Source of the DNA: Cryobacterium zongtaii
GTDB taxonomy: Bacteria; Actinomycetota; Actinomycetes; Actinomycetales; Microbacteriaceae
NCBI RefSeq assembly: GCF_002909375.1
Contig: NZ_PPXD01000007.1
Span: forward strand, 186,001 to 250,000
Length of the DNA stretch: 64,000 nt
Reading direction: 5' to 3'
Shown here piece after piece: positions 1-9,330 of this stretch. The notes below the pieces were generated by a model. It ran no database searches, was not told the DNA's origin, and worked only from the letters and a program-made list of their open reading frames with translations. The translations under genes and the position numbers were made by a program. The first letter of the stretch is position 1. Every line of letters begins with the position of its first letter.

Positions 1-1316
<1,316 letters not shown>

Positions 1317-1322
1317 GCTTCC

Positions 1323-1328
1323 AGTCTA
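1323..1328 (-). promoter_or_regulatory. Putative -10 hexamer (TAGACT) for leaderless uvrB
   Basis: On the minus strand TAGACT is followed by exactly six bases (GGAAGC) and then the uvrB ATG. TANNNT at this distance puts the transcription start on the start codon. No good -35 hexamer is visible. The GGAAG is too close to the ATG to be a normal ribosome binding site. Confidence 0.5.
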
Positions 1329-1970
1329 AGGAGCGCCACCGACACTGGAGTCGGAGTGGGCGGGCCGGTGGTTTGCGCGAAGCTTCGAATCCCACAGCCG
1401 GTCGACCTGGGCCAGGGTCTCGTCGAGGGAGCCCATCGAGTCGATCACGACGTCGGCGACGGCGAGGCGGTCGGCGTCGCCGGCCTGGACGCTGATCCGG
1501 CGGCGGGCGTCGTCTTCCGGCATGCCGCGCAGCTCGACCATGCGGCGCACCCGAGTCTCGGCTTCGGCGTGGACGACCACGATCAGGTCGAAGGGGTGAC
1601 CGACGGACGCCTCAACCAACAGGGGAACGTCGTAGACGACGACGGCCTCAGGGTCGGCGCGCTCGGCGGCGGCGATGGCCGCGCTGGAGAGCGCACGCAC
1701 GGCGGGGTGGACCACGTTGTTGAGGACGCTGAGGGCGGTGGGGTTGCCGAACACTATCGAGCCCAGGCGGGCGCGGTTGAGGCTGCCGTCCTCGGCGATG
1801 ACTTCGGGGCCGAAGATGTCGGCGATATGGGCCAGCGCATCGGTGCCCGGCGCCACGGCCGCCCGGGCGAGCTGATCGGCGTCGATCACCGCGGCTCCGT
1901 GCTCGGCGAATCGCTTCGCCACGGTGCTCTTGCCCGATGCGATCCCGCCGGTCAACCCAATCAAGTACAC
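1326..1970 (-). CDS. coaE: Dephospho-CoA kinase
   Basis: CoaE phosphorylates the 3'-hydroxyl of dephospho-CoA with ATP, the last step of coenzyme A synthesis, in the cytosol. The 214-residue product is close to the usual 200-residue family length. It begins MYLIGLTGGIASGKST, with the P-loop at residues 5-16 and the VIDADQLAR segment (Asp30, Asp32) that binds substrate. The start is GTG at 1970: the hexamer TAGCAT sits 6 bases upstream and there is no Shine-Dalgarno, so a leaderless message is likely. It lies between rpsA and uvrB, the usual actinobacterial order. The last residues (HSDSSVGGAP) are low complexity. Identification is firm. Confidence 0.97.
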   Translation of the reverse strand: MYLIGLTGGIASGKSTVAKRFAEHGAAVIDADQLARAAVAPGTDALAHIADIFGPEVIAEDGSLNRARLGSIVFGNPTALSVLNNVVHPAVRALSSAAIAAAERADPEAVVVYDVPLLVEASVGHPFDLIVVVHAEAETRVRRMVELRGMPEDDARRRISVQAGDADRLAVADVVIDSMGSLDETLAQVDRLWDSKLRANHRPAHSDSSVGGAP

Positions 1971-1976
1971 CGCCCC

Positions 1977-1982
1977 ATGCTA
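1977..1982 (-). promoter_or_regulatory. Putative -10 hexamer (TAGCAT) for leaderless coaE
   Basis: TAGCAT on the minus strand is followed by GGGGCG (six bases) and the GTG start of coaE. The spacing matches other genes in this window with TANNNT-N6/7-start. A -35 element is not obvious. Confidence 0.5.
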
Positions 1983-2006
1983 ACGGAGGGGCGCTGCTTA
2001 ACCGGA

Positions 2007-2036
2007 ACAGGCCGGACCCCGAAGGGCCCGGCCTGT
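2007..2036 (-). terminator. Terminator hairpin downstream of rpsA with TTCG loop
   Basis: On the minus strand the arms ACAGGCCGGGCCC and GGGTCCGGCCTGT form a 13-bp stem with one G-T pair, closed by a TTCG tetraloop. It lies about 55 bases after the rpsA stop codon. There is no long T-tract, as is common for actinobacterial terminators. It separates the strongly expressed rpsA from coaE. Confidence 0.75.
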
Positions 2037-2091
2037 GCTGGTCCCGGCATGCGCCGGGCAGGTGATACTAGTTGCTAGTTGTTGCCAGCTT

Positions 2092-3549
2092 CTAGTTGTT
2101 GCTGGACAGCTTCTCGCGCAGTGCGGCAAGCGCCTCGTCGTCGGCGAGGGTGCCGGCTCCGGCAGCCTCACTGGTGAACGAGTTACCGGCTGCAGACGCG
2201 ACATCGCCGGGGGCGATGATCTCGTCGTTCGCGGATGCGACCTGCTTCTTGTGTGCTTCCCAGCGAGCCTGGGCTGCAGCATAGTCCTGCTCCCACTTCT
2301 CGCGCTGGGAGTCGAAGCCTTCGCGCCACTCGTTGGTCTCCGGGTCGAAGCCCTCGGGGTACTTGTAGTTGCCCTGGTCGTCGTACTCGGTGAGCATTCC
2401 GTAGAGTGCCGGGTCGAACTCGGTGCCCTCGGGGTCGACACCATCGTTGGCCTGCTTGAGGCTCAGCGAGATGCGGCGACGCTCCAGGTCGATGTCGATG
2501 ACCTTGACGAACACCTCGTCGCCGACAGAGACAACCTGCTCGGCGAGTTCGACGTGCTTGCCGGACAGCTCGGAAATGTGGACCAGGCCCTCGATGCCCT
2601 CTGCAACGCGAACGAACGCGCCGAAGGGGACGAGCTTGGTGACCTTACCCGGTGCAACCTGGCCGATGGCGTGGGTGCGGGCGAAGACCTGCCACGGGTC
2701 TTCCTGCGTGGCCTTGAGCGACAGGGAAACGCGCTCGCGGTCCAGGTCGACCTCGAGGATCTCGACGGTGACTTCCTGACCGACCTCGACGACCTCGCTG
2801 GCGTGCTCAATGTGCTTCCAGCTGAGCTCGGAGACGTGTACCAGACCGTCAACGCCACCCAGGTCGACGAACGCACCGAAGTTGACGATCGACGAGACGA
2901 CGCCCTTGCGGACCTGTCCCTTCTGGAGGTTGTTGAGGAACGTGGTGCGGCTCTCGGACTGCGTCTGCTCGAGCAGGGCGCGGCGCGACAGGACGACGTT
3001 GTTGCGGTTCTTGTCGAGTTCGAGGATCTTGGCCTCGATCTCCTGGCCCAGGTACGGGGTCAGGTCGCGAACACGGCGAAGCTCGATGAGCGATGCCGGC
3101 AGGAAGCCGCGCAGGCCGATGTCGACGATGAGCCCGCCCTTGACGACCTCAATGACCGAACCGGTGACGACTCCGTCGGATTCCTTGATCTTCTCGACGT
3201 CGCCCCATGCACGCTCGTACTGAGCGCGCTTCTTCGACAGGATGAGACGGCCTTCTTTGTCTTCCTTCTGAAGAACGAGTGCCTCGACCAGGTCGCCGAC
3301 CTTGACGACCTCAGAGGGGTCGACGTCGTGCTTGATGGAGAGCTCGCGGGAGGGGATGACACCCTCGGTCTTGTAGCCGACGTCGAGGAGGACCTCGTCG
3401 CGGTCGATCTTCACAACGGTGCCCTCGATGAGGTCGCCGTCGTTGAAGAATTTCAGAGTCTTTTCGACCGCGGCAAGGAAGTCTTCAGCAGATCCGATGT
3501 CGTTGATGGCGACCTGCTTGGGTGCCCGTTCGGTCGTTGCGATTGTCAT
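2092..3549 (-). CDS. rpsA: 30S ribosomal protein S1
   Basis: S1 binds mRNA on the small ribosomal subunit and helps initiation, especially on structured or weakly Shine-Dalgarno-led messages. The 485-residue protein carries four S1 (OB-fold) repeats starting near residues 38, 123, 208 and 295; the last two have the typical signatures NFGAFVDLGGVDGLVHVSEL and PFGAFVRVAEGIEGLVHISEL-like segments. Four repeats instead of the six of Escherichia coli is normal for actinobacteria. An acidic, Ala-rich tail follows. The ATG at 3549 is preceded by GGAG about 11 bases upstream. The gene has its own roughly 170-base leader with a small inverted repeat, and a hairpin terminator follows it, so it is probably mostly monocistronic. 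Confidence 0.98.
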   Translation of the reverse strand: MTIATTERAPKQVAINDIGSAEDFLAAVEKTLKFFNDGDLIEGTVVKIDRDEVLLDVGYKTEGVIPSRELSIKHDVDPSEVVKVGDLVEALVLQKEDKEGRLILSKKRAQYERAWGDVEKIKESDGVVTGSVIEVVKGGLIVDIGLRGFLPASLIELRRVRDLTPYLGQEIEAKILELDKNRNNVVLSRRALLEQTQSESRTTFLNNLQKGQVRKGVVSSIVNFGAFVDLGGVDGLVHVSELSWKHIEHASEVVEVGQEVTVEILEVDLDRERVSLSLKATQEDPWQVFARTHAIGQVAPGKVTKLVPFGAFVRVAEGIEGLVHISELSGKHVELAEQVVSVGDEVFVKVIDIDLERRRISLSLKQANDGVDPEGTEFDPALYGMLTEYDDQGNYKYPEGFDPETNEWREGFDSQREKWEQDYAAAQARWEAHKKQVASANDEIIAPGDVASAAGNSFTSEAAGAGTLADDEALAALREKLSSNN

Positions 3550-3639
3550 GTAGTAGTTGCTCCAGGATGGACATATTCGGGCCAGAAGGGAAGGTCGTGC
3601 GATACGTGTTCAAGATCCGCGACTGGCAGCGGCTAATTC

Positions 3640-3653
3640 GTCACAAGCGTGAC
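3640..3653. promoter_or_regulatory. Short inverted repeat in the rpsA upstream region
   Basis: GTCAC-AAGC-GTGAC is a perfect 5-bp inverted repeat about 90 bases upstream of the rpsA start, in the 168-base gap between rpsA and the DUF4166 gene. It could be an operator half-site pair or chance; no clear -35/-10 pair could be assigned in this gap. Confidence 0.25.
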
Positions 3654-3717
3654 AGTAAAGCTTAGCTGTTTCGGGAGCGCCCCGGCAACCCGTTCTCGGC
3701 GGCGGCGGCAACGCATC

Positions 3718-4317
3718 TCACGCGTCTTCGATCGAGTACCGAAAGGACCCCGAGTATTCGTACACCCGCCCGACGAACGGCAGGCTCACGGTGACCTGCA
3801 CGTGCTGCCGCTGGTCACCGTCGTCGAAGCGTTCCGTCAGGTGAACCAGGGGCGCGCACAGCCGTGGGACCGGAACCCGGCGACCGGCGAGGTGCACGTA
3901 GACACCTGCGGAATCCAGGTGCAGGGCACCGTCGACAATGCGGGCGTCAAGGCGGGCTTCCAGGCGTCCGCTCCGGCCGAGGCGGTCGGCGAGGCCGCCG
4001 GCATCCGCACCGATGACATCGATCATGTCGCGGGACCCGGCCGGAAATTCAAAGCGGCGCACAGCATGCACCCGATCGGGTCCCGGCCGGTTCACGACCA
4101 GGAAGGGCACGTCGTGTTCCCAAACCGGGAACAGCACAGCGTCGCGGGCCAGCAGCGCCAGAACCGGCCACAGCCAGCGCCGCGGGGTGCCGACCCTGTC
4201 GAAGGTCCCCCGGCCGAGGCCGTGCCGACCGGCCGGGATAGCCGTGAAGTAGGCGCGCAGCTGTGGGTGCAGTCCCGTCAGGTCACCGCCGAGGGCGGCC
4301 TCGTACGGCGACGGCAT
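3718..4317 (-). CDS. DUF4166 domain-containing protein
   Basis: This is a 199-residue protein of unknown function that looks like the DUF4166 family. The family-like start is MPSPYEAALGGDLTGLHPQL. The rest alternates charged strands and short loops, e.g. GLGRGTFDRVG near residue 35 and FPFEVVNRPG-type strand segments, and has no signal peptide or membrane helix. The open frame extends upstream to 4440, but the ATG at 4317 is preferred. It begins 10 bases after the stop of the DUF885 gene and gives the conserved N-terminus; the longer version would add an unlikely Ser/Thr/Pro-rich stretch inside the upstream gene. Co-transcription with the DUF885 gene is likely. No activity can be named. Confidence 0.75.
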   Translation of the reverse strand: MPSPYEAALGGDLTGLHPQLRAYFTAIPAGRHGLGRGTFDRVGTPRRWLWPVLALLARDAVLFPVWEHDVPFLVVNRPGPDRVHAVRRFEFPAGSRDMIDVIGADAGGLADRLGRSGRLEARLDARIVDGALHLDSAGVYVHLAGRRVPVPRLCAPLVHLTERFDDGDQRQHVQVTVSLPFVGRVYEYSGSFRYSIEDA

Positions 4318-4327
4318 CGGCACCGGG

Positions 4328-6004
4328 TCAGTTCTGCAAAGCCGACCGGAGGGTGTCGAGGCCGACCCCGCCGAGGTCGAGGGCGCGGCGGTGGAACTCC
4401 TTGATGTCGAAGCCGCTTCCCTCGCGGGCCTTGGCGTCATCGCGCAGTTGCTCCCAGATGCGTTGGCCCACCTTGTACGACGGTGCCTGGCCGGGCCAGC
4501 CGAGGTACCGGTTCACCTCGAACTTCACGAAGCCGTCGTTCATGTTCACGTTTCTGGCCAGGAAGTCGAAGGCGTAGTCGGCGGTCCAGGTCTGCGACCC
4601 GTCCGGCACCTTCTTGCCCAGGTGCACTCCGATGTCGAGCACGACCCTGGCAGCGCGCATCCGCTGCCCGTCGAGCATGCCGAGCCTGTCGGCGGGATCG
4701 TCCAAGTAGCCCAACTGCTCCATCAGCCGCTCGGCGTAGAGCGCCCAGCCCTCCGCGTGGCCAGACGTGCCGGCCAGCTGGCGGCGCCAGGTGTTCAGGG
4801 ACGCCCGGTTGTAAACCGCCTGGCCGATCTGCAGGTGATGGCCGGGGATTCCCTCGTGATAGACCGTGGTGAGTTCGCGCCAGGTGTCGAATTCGGTGAC
4901 GCCGACGGGCACCGACCACCACATCCGGCCGGGGCGGGAGAAATCATCGGTGGGTCCGGTGTAGTAGATGCCGCCCTCCTGGGTGGGGGCGATCAGGCAC
5001 TCCAGACGGCGGATCTCCTCGGGAATGTCGAACTGGGTGGCGCCGAGTTCGGCGACGGCCCGGTCGCTGGTCTCCTGCATCCAGCGTTGCAGGGCGTCGG
5101 TGCCGTGCAACTTCCGGGCCGGGTCGGTGTCGAGGAACGCGATCGCCTCGAGAACGGTGGCGCCGGGCTTGATCTGCCTGGCCACGCTCTCCTGTTCTTC
5201 TGTCATGCGGGCGAGTTCCTGGATGCCCCACTCGTACGTTTCGTCGAGGTCGATGGTGGCGCCGAGGAAGTGCCGCGACCTCAACGCGTAGAGGTCCCGG
5301 CCGACGGCATCCTGCTCGGTGGCACGGGGCTCGAGCTCGTCGGCGAGGAACGTCGCCAGCCGCTCGTAGGCGGTGGCCGCCGCGTGGGCTCCGGCACCGA
5401 GGTCGGTGGCCAGGGAGGCCGGCAGCGAACCGTGCTCGAGGCCGGCGTCGGCGACGAAGTGGTTGAAGAACCCGTCGTTGGCGGCGTTGCGTCTGGCCTG
5501 GTCGAGCACCTCGCGCACCTGCCGCCGGGCCGGCGTGGTGCCCTGCTCGATGCCGAGGCGCAGGGTTTCGATGTAGCCCGTGATGGCCGCCGGCACGGCG
5601 CCCAGGCGCGCGGAGATGTTGCGCCAATCCTCGACCGTGGCGGTGGGCATGAGGTCGAAGACCTCGCGGATGCCCTGCGCGGGTGACGCGATGACGTTGA
5701 GGTCGCGCAGCTGCAGGCCGGCGGCGGAGCTCTCCAGGTCCAGCGCGAGGCTGCTGCGCAGATCGGTGCGGGTGACCCTGTCCACGTCGTCGACCGGGAC
5801 GCTGTCGTCCAGCAGCCGGATGGTGGCGGCCGCGGCCTGCACGTAGGCGGCGTGGCCGTCCGGCGAATAGTCCGCAAAGCCCGAACCGTCCGCCGACCGG
5901 CCGATATAGGTGCCCACAGTGGGATCGAGCGACACCAGGGTGTCGACCCACCCCTCGGCGATCTGGTCGACGGGGGTGGGTGTCCGGCCTTCGTTCAGAG
6001 TCAT
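4328..6004 (-). CDS. DUF885 family protein (putative metallopeptidase-like)
   Basis: The 558-residue protein belongs to the DUF885 family, large mostly helical proteins thought to be zinc peptidases. The diagnostic segment is TTVYHEGIPGHHLQIGQAVY, in which His-Glu and the following His-His are the expected metal ligands. Other family segments are EGGIYYTGPTDDFSRPGRMWW and SGHAEGWALYAERLMEQLGY. No signal peptide is seen, so it is probably cytosolic. The ATG at 6004 is preceded by TAGGCT with a 6-base gap and no Shine-Dalgarno, suggesting a leaderless transcript of its own although polA ends only 26 bases upstream. The substrate is unknown; peptidase activity is inferred from the family. Confidence 0.85.
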   Translation of the reverse strand: MTLNEGRTPTPVDQIAEGWVDTLVSLDPTVGTYIGRSADGSGFADYSPDGHAAYVQAAAATIRLLDDSVPVDDVDRVTRTDLRSSLALDLESSAAGLQLRDLNVIASPAQGIREVFDLMPTATVEDWRNISARLGAVPAAITGYIETLRLGIEQGTTPARRQVREVLDQARRNAANDGFFNHFVADAGLEHGSLPASLATDLGAGAHAAATAYERLATFLADELEPRATEQDAVGRDLYALRSRHFLGATIDLDETYEWGIQELARMTEEQESVARQIKPGATVLEAIAFLDTDPARKLHGTDALQRWMQETSDRAVAELGATQFDIPEEIRRLECLIAPTQEGGIYYTGPTDDFSRPGRMWWSVPVGVTEFDTWRELTTVYHEGIPGHHLQIGQAVYNRASLNTWRRQLAGTSGHAEGWALYAERLMEQLGYLDDPADRLGMLDGQRMRAARVVLDIGVHLGKKVPDGSQTWTADYAFDFLARNVNMNDGFVKFEVNRYLGWPGQAPSYKVGQRIWEQLRDDAKAREGSGFDIKEFHRRALDLGGVGLDTLRSALQN

Positions 6005-6010
6005 CCCCCG

Positions 6011-6016
6011 AGCCTA
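6011..6016 (-). promoter_or_regulatory. Putative -10 hexamer (TAGGCT) for leaderless DUF885 gene
   Basis: TAGGCT is followed by CGGGGG (six bases) and ATG on the minus strand. It lies in the 26-base gap between polA and the DUF885 gene. The same hexamer precedes polA, aroQ and the ANTAR regulator. Confidence 0.5.
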
Positions 6017-6030
6017 GGACATGGCCCAGG

Positions 6031-8745
6031 TCAGTGCGCTGCGGCGTCCCAGTTAGCCCCGCGGCCCACCTGCACGTCCAGCGGCACCAGCAGGTCGGCC
6101 GCGGACTCCATCCGCTGGGTGACGACGTGCTGCAGAGCGTCCCACTCCCCCGGGGCGACCTCGAAGATCAGTTCGTCGTGAACCTGAAGCATCATGCGGC
6201 TCTGCAGGTCCTGTTCGCGCAGGTCGAGCGCGATGTTGTTCATCGCGATCTTCATCAGGTCGGCGGCAGAACCCTGGATGGGTGCGTTCAGAGCGGCCCG
6301 TTCGGCGTTGTCCCGCAGCACCCGGTTGGGGCTGTTCAACTCGGGGAACGGCCGGCGGCGGCCGAAGATCGTCGTGGTGTAGCCGTCGACCTTGGCCTGC
6401 TCGACCACCCGGCGCAGGTAGTCGCGTACGGCGCCGAACCTGGCGAAGTAGTCGGCGATGAGCTGCTTGGCCTCGCGCGATTCGATGCGCAGCTGCTTGG
6501 ACAGGCCGAAGGCGCTAAGCCCGTAGGCAAGCCCGTACGACATGGCCTTGACCTTGTTGCGCATCTCCCCGGTCACGTCCTCAGGGGCGACACCGAAGAC
6601 CCTGGCGCCGACGAACCTGTGCAGGTCTTCGCCGGCGTTGAACGCCTCGATGAGGCCGGCGTCCTCGGAGAGGTGCGCCATGATGCGCATCTCGATCTGC
6701 GAGTAGTCGGCGGTGAGGAGGCTTTCGGAGCCGGACCCGGCATGGAACGCGGCCCGGATGCGGCGGCCTTCCTCGGTGCGGACGGGGATGTTCTGCAGGT
6801 TCGGGTCGGTGGAGGAGATCCGGCCGGTGGCGGTGCCGATCTGCACGTAGGTGGTGTGGATGCGGCCGGTGTCGTCGATGGCCCGGTCCAGGGTTTCCAC
6901 GATCTGGCGCAGCTTCGTGGCGTCCCGGTGCTTCAGGAGCAGGTCGAGGAACGGGTGCGGGTTGCTGGCCTGCAGATCGGCGAGGGCGCCGGCATCCGTG
7001 GTGAAGCCGGTCTTGTTGGCCCGGGTGCGCGGCATGCCCAGCTGATCGAAGAGCACCTCCTGCAGCTGCTTGGGAGAACCGAGATTGACCTCGCGGCCGA
7101 TTTGGGCGTAGGCGCCGGCCGCGAGTTCCGCTGCGGTGTCGCCCAGCTGTACGGACAGGGCCGCGAGTTCGGTGTGATTGACCGCGACGCCGGCCAGTTC
7201 CATGGCTGCCAGTGTCATCAGGGTGGGCATCTCGATGTCGGTAAGAACGGTCCGCGAACCCGAGTCGAGCAACGCGGTCACGGCGGCGGCGAGGCGCACC
7301 GTGTACCAGGAGTCCACGGCGACGCCGCCGGCGACGCTCTCATCCGGCACCAGCTGGTTGGGGTCGACGACGGGCACGGTCTCGTCGAGGTAGCGCTTGA
7401 CGAGGTCGGCGAGAGTCTTGTCAGGGCCGCCCGGGCGCAACAGCCAACCGGCCACCAGGGTGTCGATGGCCAATCCGTCCAGCACCAGGCCGGCGCGGGT
7501 GAGGGCCTTCACCTGCGGCTTGGCGTCGTGCATGACCTTGGGGCTCGGGCCCGCGAGCCATTCCTCGAGCGGCCGGTAATCGGCCCGACCGGGCTGCCAG
7601 GCCACCGTCGCGGTCTCGGTGGCCGTGGCCAGGCCGAAGCCGATCGGCAGGCCGTTGAGGAGCTCAACGGTGACGGAAAGGGCGGTTCCGGTCGTGGTCA
7701 CCCGGTCCAGCCAGGCGGCGAGTTCCTCGTCGAGCAGTTCGCGCTGCACCGGTGCCTTCGCCGCCGCGGGGACCTCGGCGACCGGAGCCGCGCCAGCGGC
7801 GTCACCGGTGGCGGTCCCGTTGCCGTTGCCATTGCCGTTGGCGTTGGCGTTGGCGTTGGCCTCGAGCTTGATCACCCTGTCCAGCAGGGTGCGGAACTCC
7901 AGGCGCCCGAAGACCTCGCGCACGGCGTCCTCGTCGATCGGTCCGCGCACCAGGTCGCGCAGCTCGACGGGCAGGTCGAGGTCGGTGACCAGCCGGTTGA
8001 GGCGGCGGTTGCGGATCGCATTGTCCTTCTGCTCGCGCAGGTTGGCGCCGACAACGCCGGTGATCTCGTCGGCGTGCTCGAGGATCGCGTCAAGGCTGCC
8101 GAACCTCTCCAGCCACTTCACGGCCGTCTTCTCGCCGACCTTGCTGATGCCGATCAGGTTGTCGCTGGTCTCGCCGACCAACGCGGCGATGTCCGGGTAC
8201 TGTTCGGGGGCGATGCCGTACTTCTCGCGCACCTTGGCCGGGTCATACCTGGTCAGCGCCGAAACGCCCTGGCTGGCCGGGTAGAGCAGGGTGACGGTGT
8301 CGTTGACCAATTGGATCGTGTCCCGGTCGCCGGACACCACGAAGACGTCGTAGCCCTCGGCGGTGCCGCGGACCGACAGCGTCGCGAGGATATCGTCCGC
8401 CTCGTAGTCGTCCTTGGTCAGGGTGGTGATGTTCAGTGCCTTGAGGGCCTCTTGGAGCAGGGGCACCTGGCCCTTGAACTCCGACGGAGTGATCGCCCTG
8501 GTGCCCTTGTATTCAGGGTAGTCGCGGGTGCGAAAGGAATACCGGGAGATATCGAACGCCACGGCGATGTGGCTCGGGTTCTCGGTGCGGAGCAGGCTCA
8601 GCAGCATCGACAGGAACCCGTGGATGGCGTTGGTGTGCTGCCCGTCCTGGGTTTGGAAGCTGTCGATGGGCAGGGCGTGGAACGCCCGGTACGCCAGCGA
8701 GTGGCCATCGATGATCATCAGGGTAGGCTTTTTTGATTCCGACAC
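6031..8745 (-). CDS. polA: DNA polymerase I
   Basis: PolA fills gaps and removes RNA primers in replication and repair. The 904-residue protein has the N-terminal 5'-nuclease domain (IIDGHSLAYRAFHALP at residue 11; YEADDILAT), then a degenerate 3'-5' exonuclease domain, then the polymerase domain. Polymerase motifs are LLTADYSQIEMRIMAHLS (A), NKVKAMSYGLAYGLS (B) and LQVHDELIFEV (C, about residue 853). In the exonuclease region the DxE motif is absent (VTVELLNGLPIG stands in its place), so proofreading is presumably lost, as is common in actinobacteria. The first two domains are joined by an unusual Ala-Asn/Gly-Asn repeat near residues 295-311. The start is GTG at 8745, with TAGGCT 6 bases upstream and no Shine-Dalgarno. 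Confidence 0.98.
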   Translation of the reverse strand: MSESKKPTLMIIDGHSLAYRAFHALPIDSFQTQDGQHTNAIHGFLSMLLSLLRTENPSHIAVAFDISRYSFRTRDYPEYKGTRAITPSEFKGQVPLLQEALKALNITTLTKDDYEADDILATLSVRGTAEGYDVFVVSGDRDTIQLVNDTVTLLYPASQGVSALTRYDPAKVREKYGIAPEQYPDIAALVGETSDNLIGISKVGEKTAVKWLERFGSLDAILEHADEITGVVGANLREQKDNAIRNRRLNRLVTDLDLPVELRDLVRGPIDEDAVREVFGRLEFRTLLDRVIKLEANANANANGNGNGNGTATGDAAGAAPVAEVPAAAKAPVQRELLDEELAAWLDRVTTTGTALSVTVELLNGLPIGFGLATATETATVAWQPGRADYRPLEEWLAGPSPKVMHDAKPQVKALTRAGLVLDGLAIDTLVAGWLLRPGGPDKTLADLVKRYLDETVPVVDPNQLVPDESVAGGVAVDSWYTVRLAAAVTALLDSGSRTVLTDIEMPTLMTLAAMELAGVAVNHTELAALSVQLGDTAAELAAGAYAQIGREVNLGSPKQLQEVLFDQLGMPRTRANKTGFTTDAGALADLQASNPHPFLDLLLKHRDATKLRQIVETLDRAIDDTGRIHTTYVQIGTATGRISSTDPNLQNIPVRTEEGRRIRAAFHAGSGSESLLTADYSQIEMRIMAHLSEDAGLIEAFNAGEDLHRFVGARVFGVAPEDVTGEMRNKVKAMSYGLAYGLSAFGLSKQLRIESREAKQLIADYFARFGAVRDYLRRVVEQAKVDGYTTTIFGRRRPFPELNSPNRVLRDNAERAALNAPIQGSAADLMKIAMNNIALDLREQDLQSRMMLQVHDELIFEVAPGEWDALQHVVTQRMESAADLLVPLDVQVGRGANWDAAAH
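7819..7861 (-). repeat. Hexanucleotide microsatellite inside polA
   Basis: About seven tandem copies of a 6-base unit (GTTGCC then GTTGGC on the plus strand, one copy ATTGCC) encode alternating Ala-Asn and Gly-Asn pairs in PolA between the 5'-nuclease and the exonuclease-like domain. The unit length keeps the frame, so copy-number change would only alter linker length. Confidence 0.85.
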
Positions 8746-8751
8746 AGTCCC

Positions 8752-8757
8752 AGCCTA
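8752..8757 (-). promoter_or_regulatory. Putative -10 hexamer (TAGGCT) for leaderless polA
   Basis: TAGGCT, six bases (GGGACT), then the GTG start of polA on the minus strand. This 54-base divergent gap also holds the ribosome binding site of the plus-strand thioesterase gene. Confidence 0.5.
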
Positions 8758-8799
8758 CAAGCCGCCTCCGGTGGGGCTGAGCCGAGCCACGAGGTGACC

Positions 8800-9240
8800 A
8801 TGACCGAGCAGAACCCGCCCGAGAGCACCACCGACTTCCTCGCCTGGACGAAGGCACGCGGCGCCGGCGACCTGGCCGACAAGATGGGCATCGAGTTCAC
8901 CGAGTTCTCACTCGAGAGGGCCGTGGCGCGGATGCCCGTCGAGGGCAACACGCAGCCGGCCATGCTGCTGCACGGAGGCGCGTACGTGGTGATGGGCGAG
9001 TCGCTAGGGTCGATGTCGGCCAACCTGCACGCCGGCCCCGGCAAGCTCGCCGTGGGCATCGAGATCAACGCCAGCCACACCGGCTCGGCCACCTCCGGGT
9101 ATGTCACCGCCGTGTGCACCCCGATCCACCTGGGGCGCACGCTCACCACCCACGAGATCGTGGTGACCGACGATGCGGGCCGACGCTGTTCGACGATCCG
9201 CATCACCAACCTGATCCTGGACCAGCCGGTAGCACGCTGA
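8800..9240 (+). CDS. Hotdog-fold thioesterase (PaaI-like)
   Basis: The product is a 146-residue, PaaI-type hotdog thioesterase that should hydrolyse an acyl-CoA or aromatic-CoA. The active-site helix reads PAMLLHGGAYVVMGESLGS, with the family HGG and the acidic residue of the ES pair; the strand ASHTGSATSGYVTAVCTPIHLG follows. No signal or membrane segment is present. ATG at 8800 is chosen over the in-frame GTG at 8794 because the GAGG at 8791-8794 gives that ATG a 5-base-spaced ribosome binding site. It is divergent from polA and convergent with the ANTAR regulator, sharing a bidirectional terminator with it. The substrate cannot be told from the sequence; a role in menaquinone or aromatic catabolism is only a possibility. 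Confidence 0.85.
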   Translation: MTEQNPPESTTDFLAWTKARGAGDLADKMGIEFTEFSLERAVARMPVEGNTQPAMLLHGGAYVVMGESLGSMSANLHAGPGKLAVGIEINASHTGSATSGYVTAVCTPIHLGRTLTTHEIVVTDDAGRRCSTIRITNLILDQPVAR

Positions 9241-9253
9241 TCCGCTCTGCGAG

Positions 9254-9298
9254 CACGAAAAAGCGGGCCCCTCACCGGAGGGACCCGCTTTTTTCGTG
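9254..9298. terminator. Bidirectional intrinsic terminator
   Basis: CACGAAAAAGCGGG pairs with CCCGCTTTTTTCGTG around a short loop, giving a long stem with an A-tract on one side and a T-tract on the other. It sits between the convergent thioesterase (+) and ANTAR regulator (-) genes and can stop transcription from both directions. Confidence 0.9.
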
Positions 9299-9330
9299 AC
9301 GGTGGTGCCGGCTACTTCTTAGCTGGCAGC

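Noticed and set aside
2035-3636. A 533-codon plus-strand open frame opposite rpsA
   Set aside because: Leu/Asp/Val-rich shadow of the S1 repeats; spans the rpsA terminator and leader, where no coding is expected.
5980-8736. A 918-codon plus-strand open frame opposite polA
   Set aside because: It mirrors polA codon bias and has no recognisable motif; polA is complete on the minus strand.
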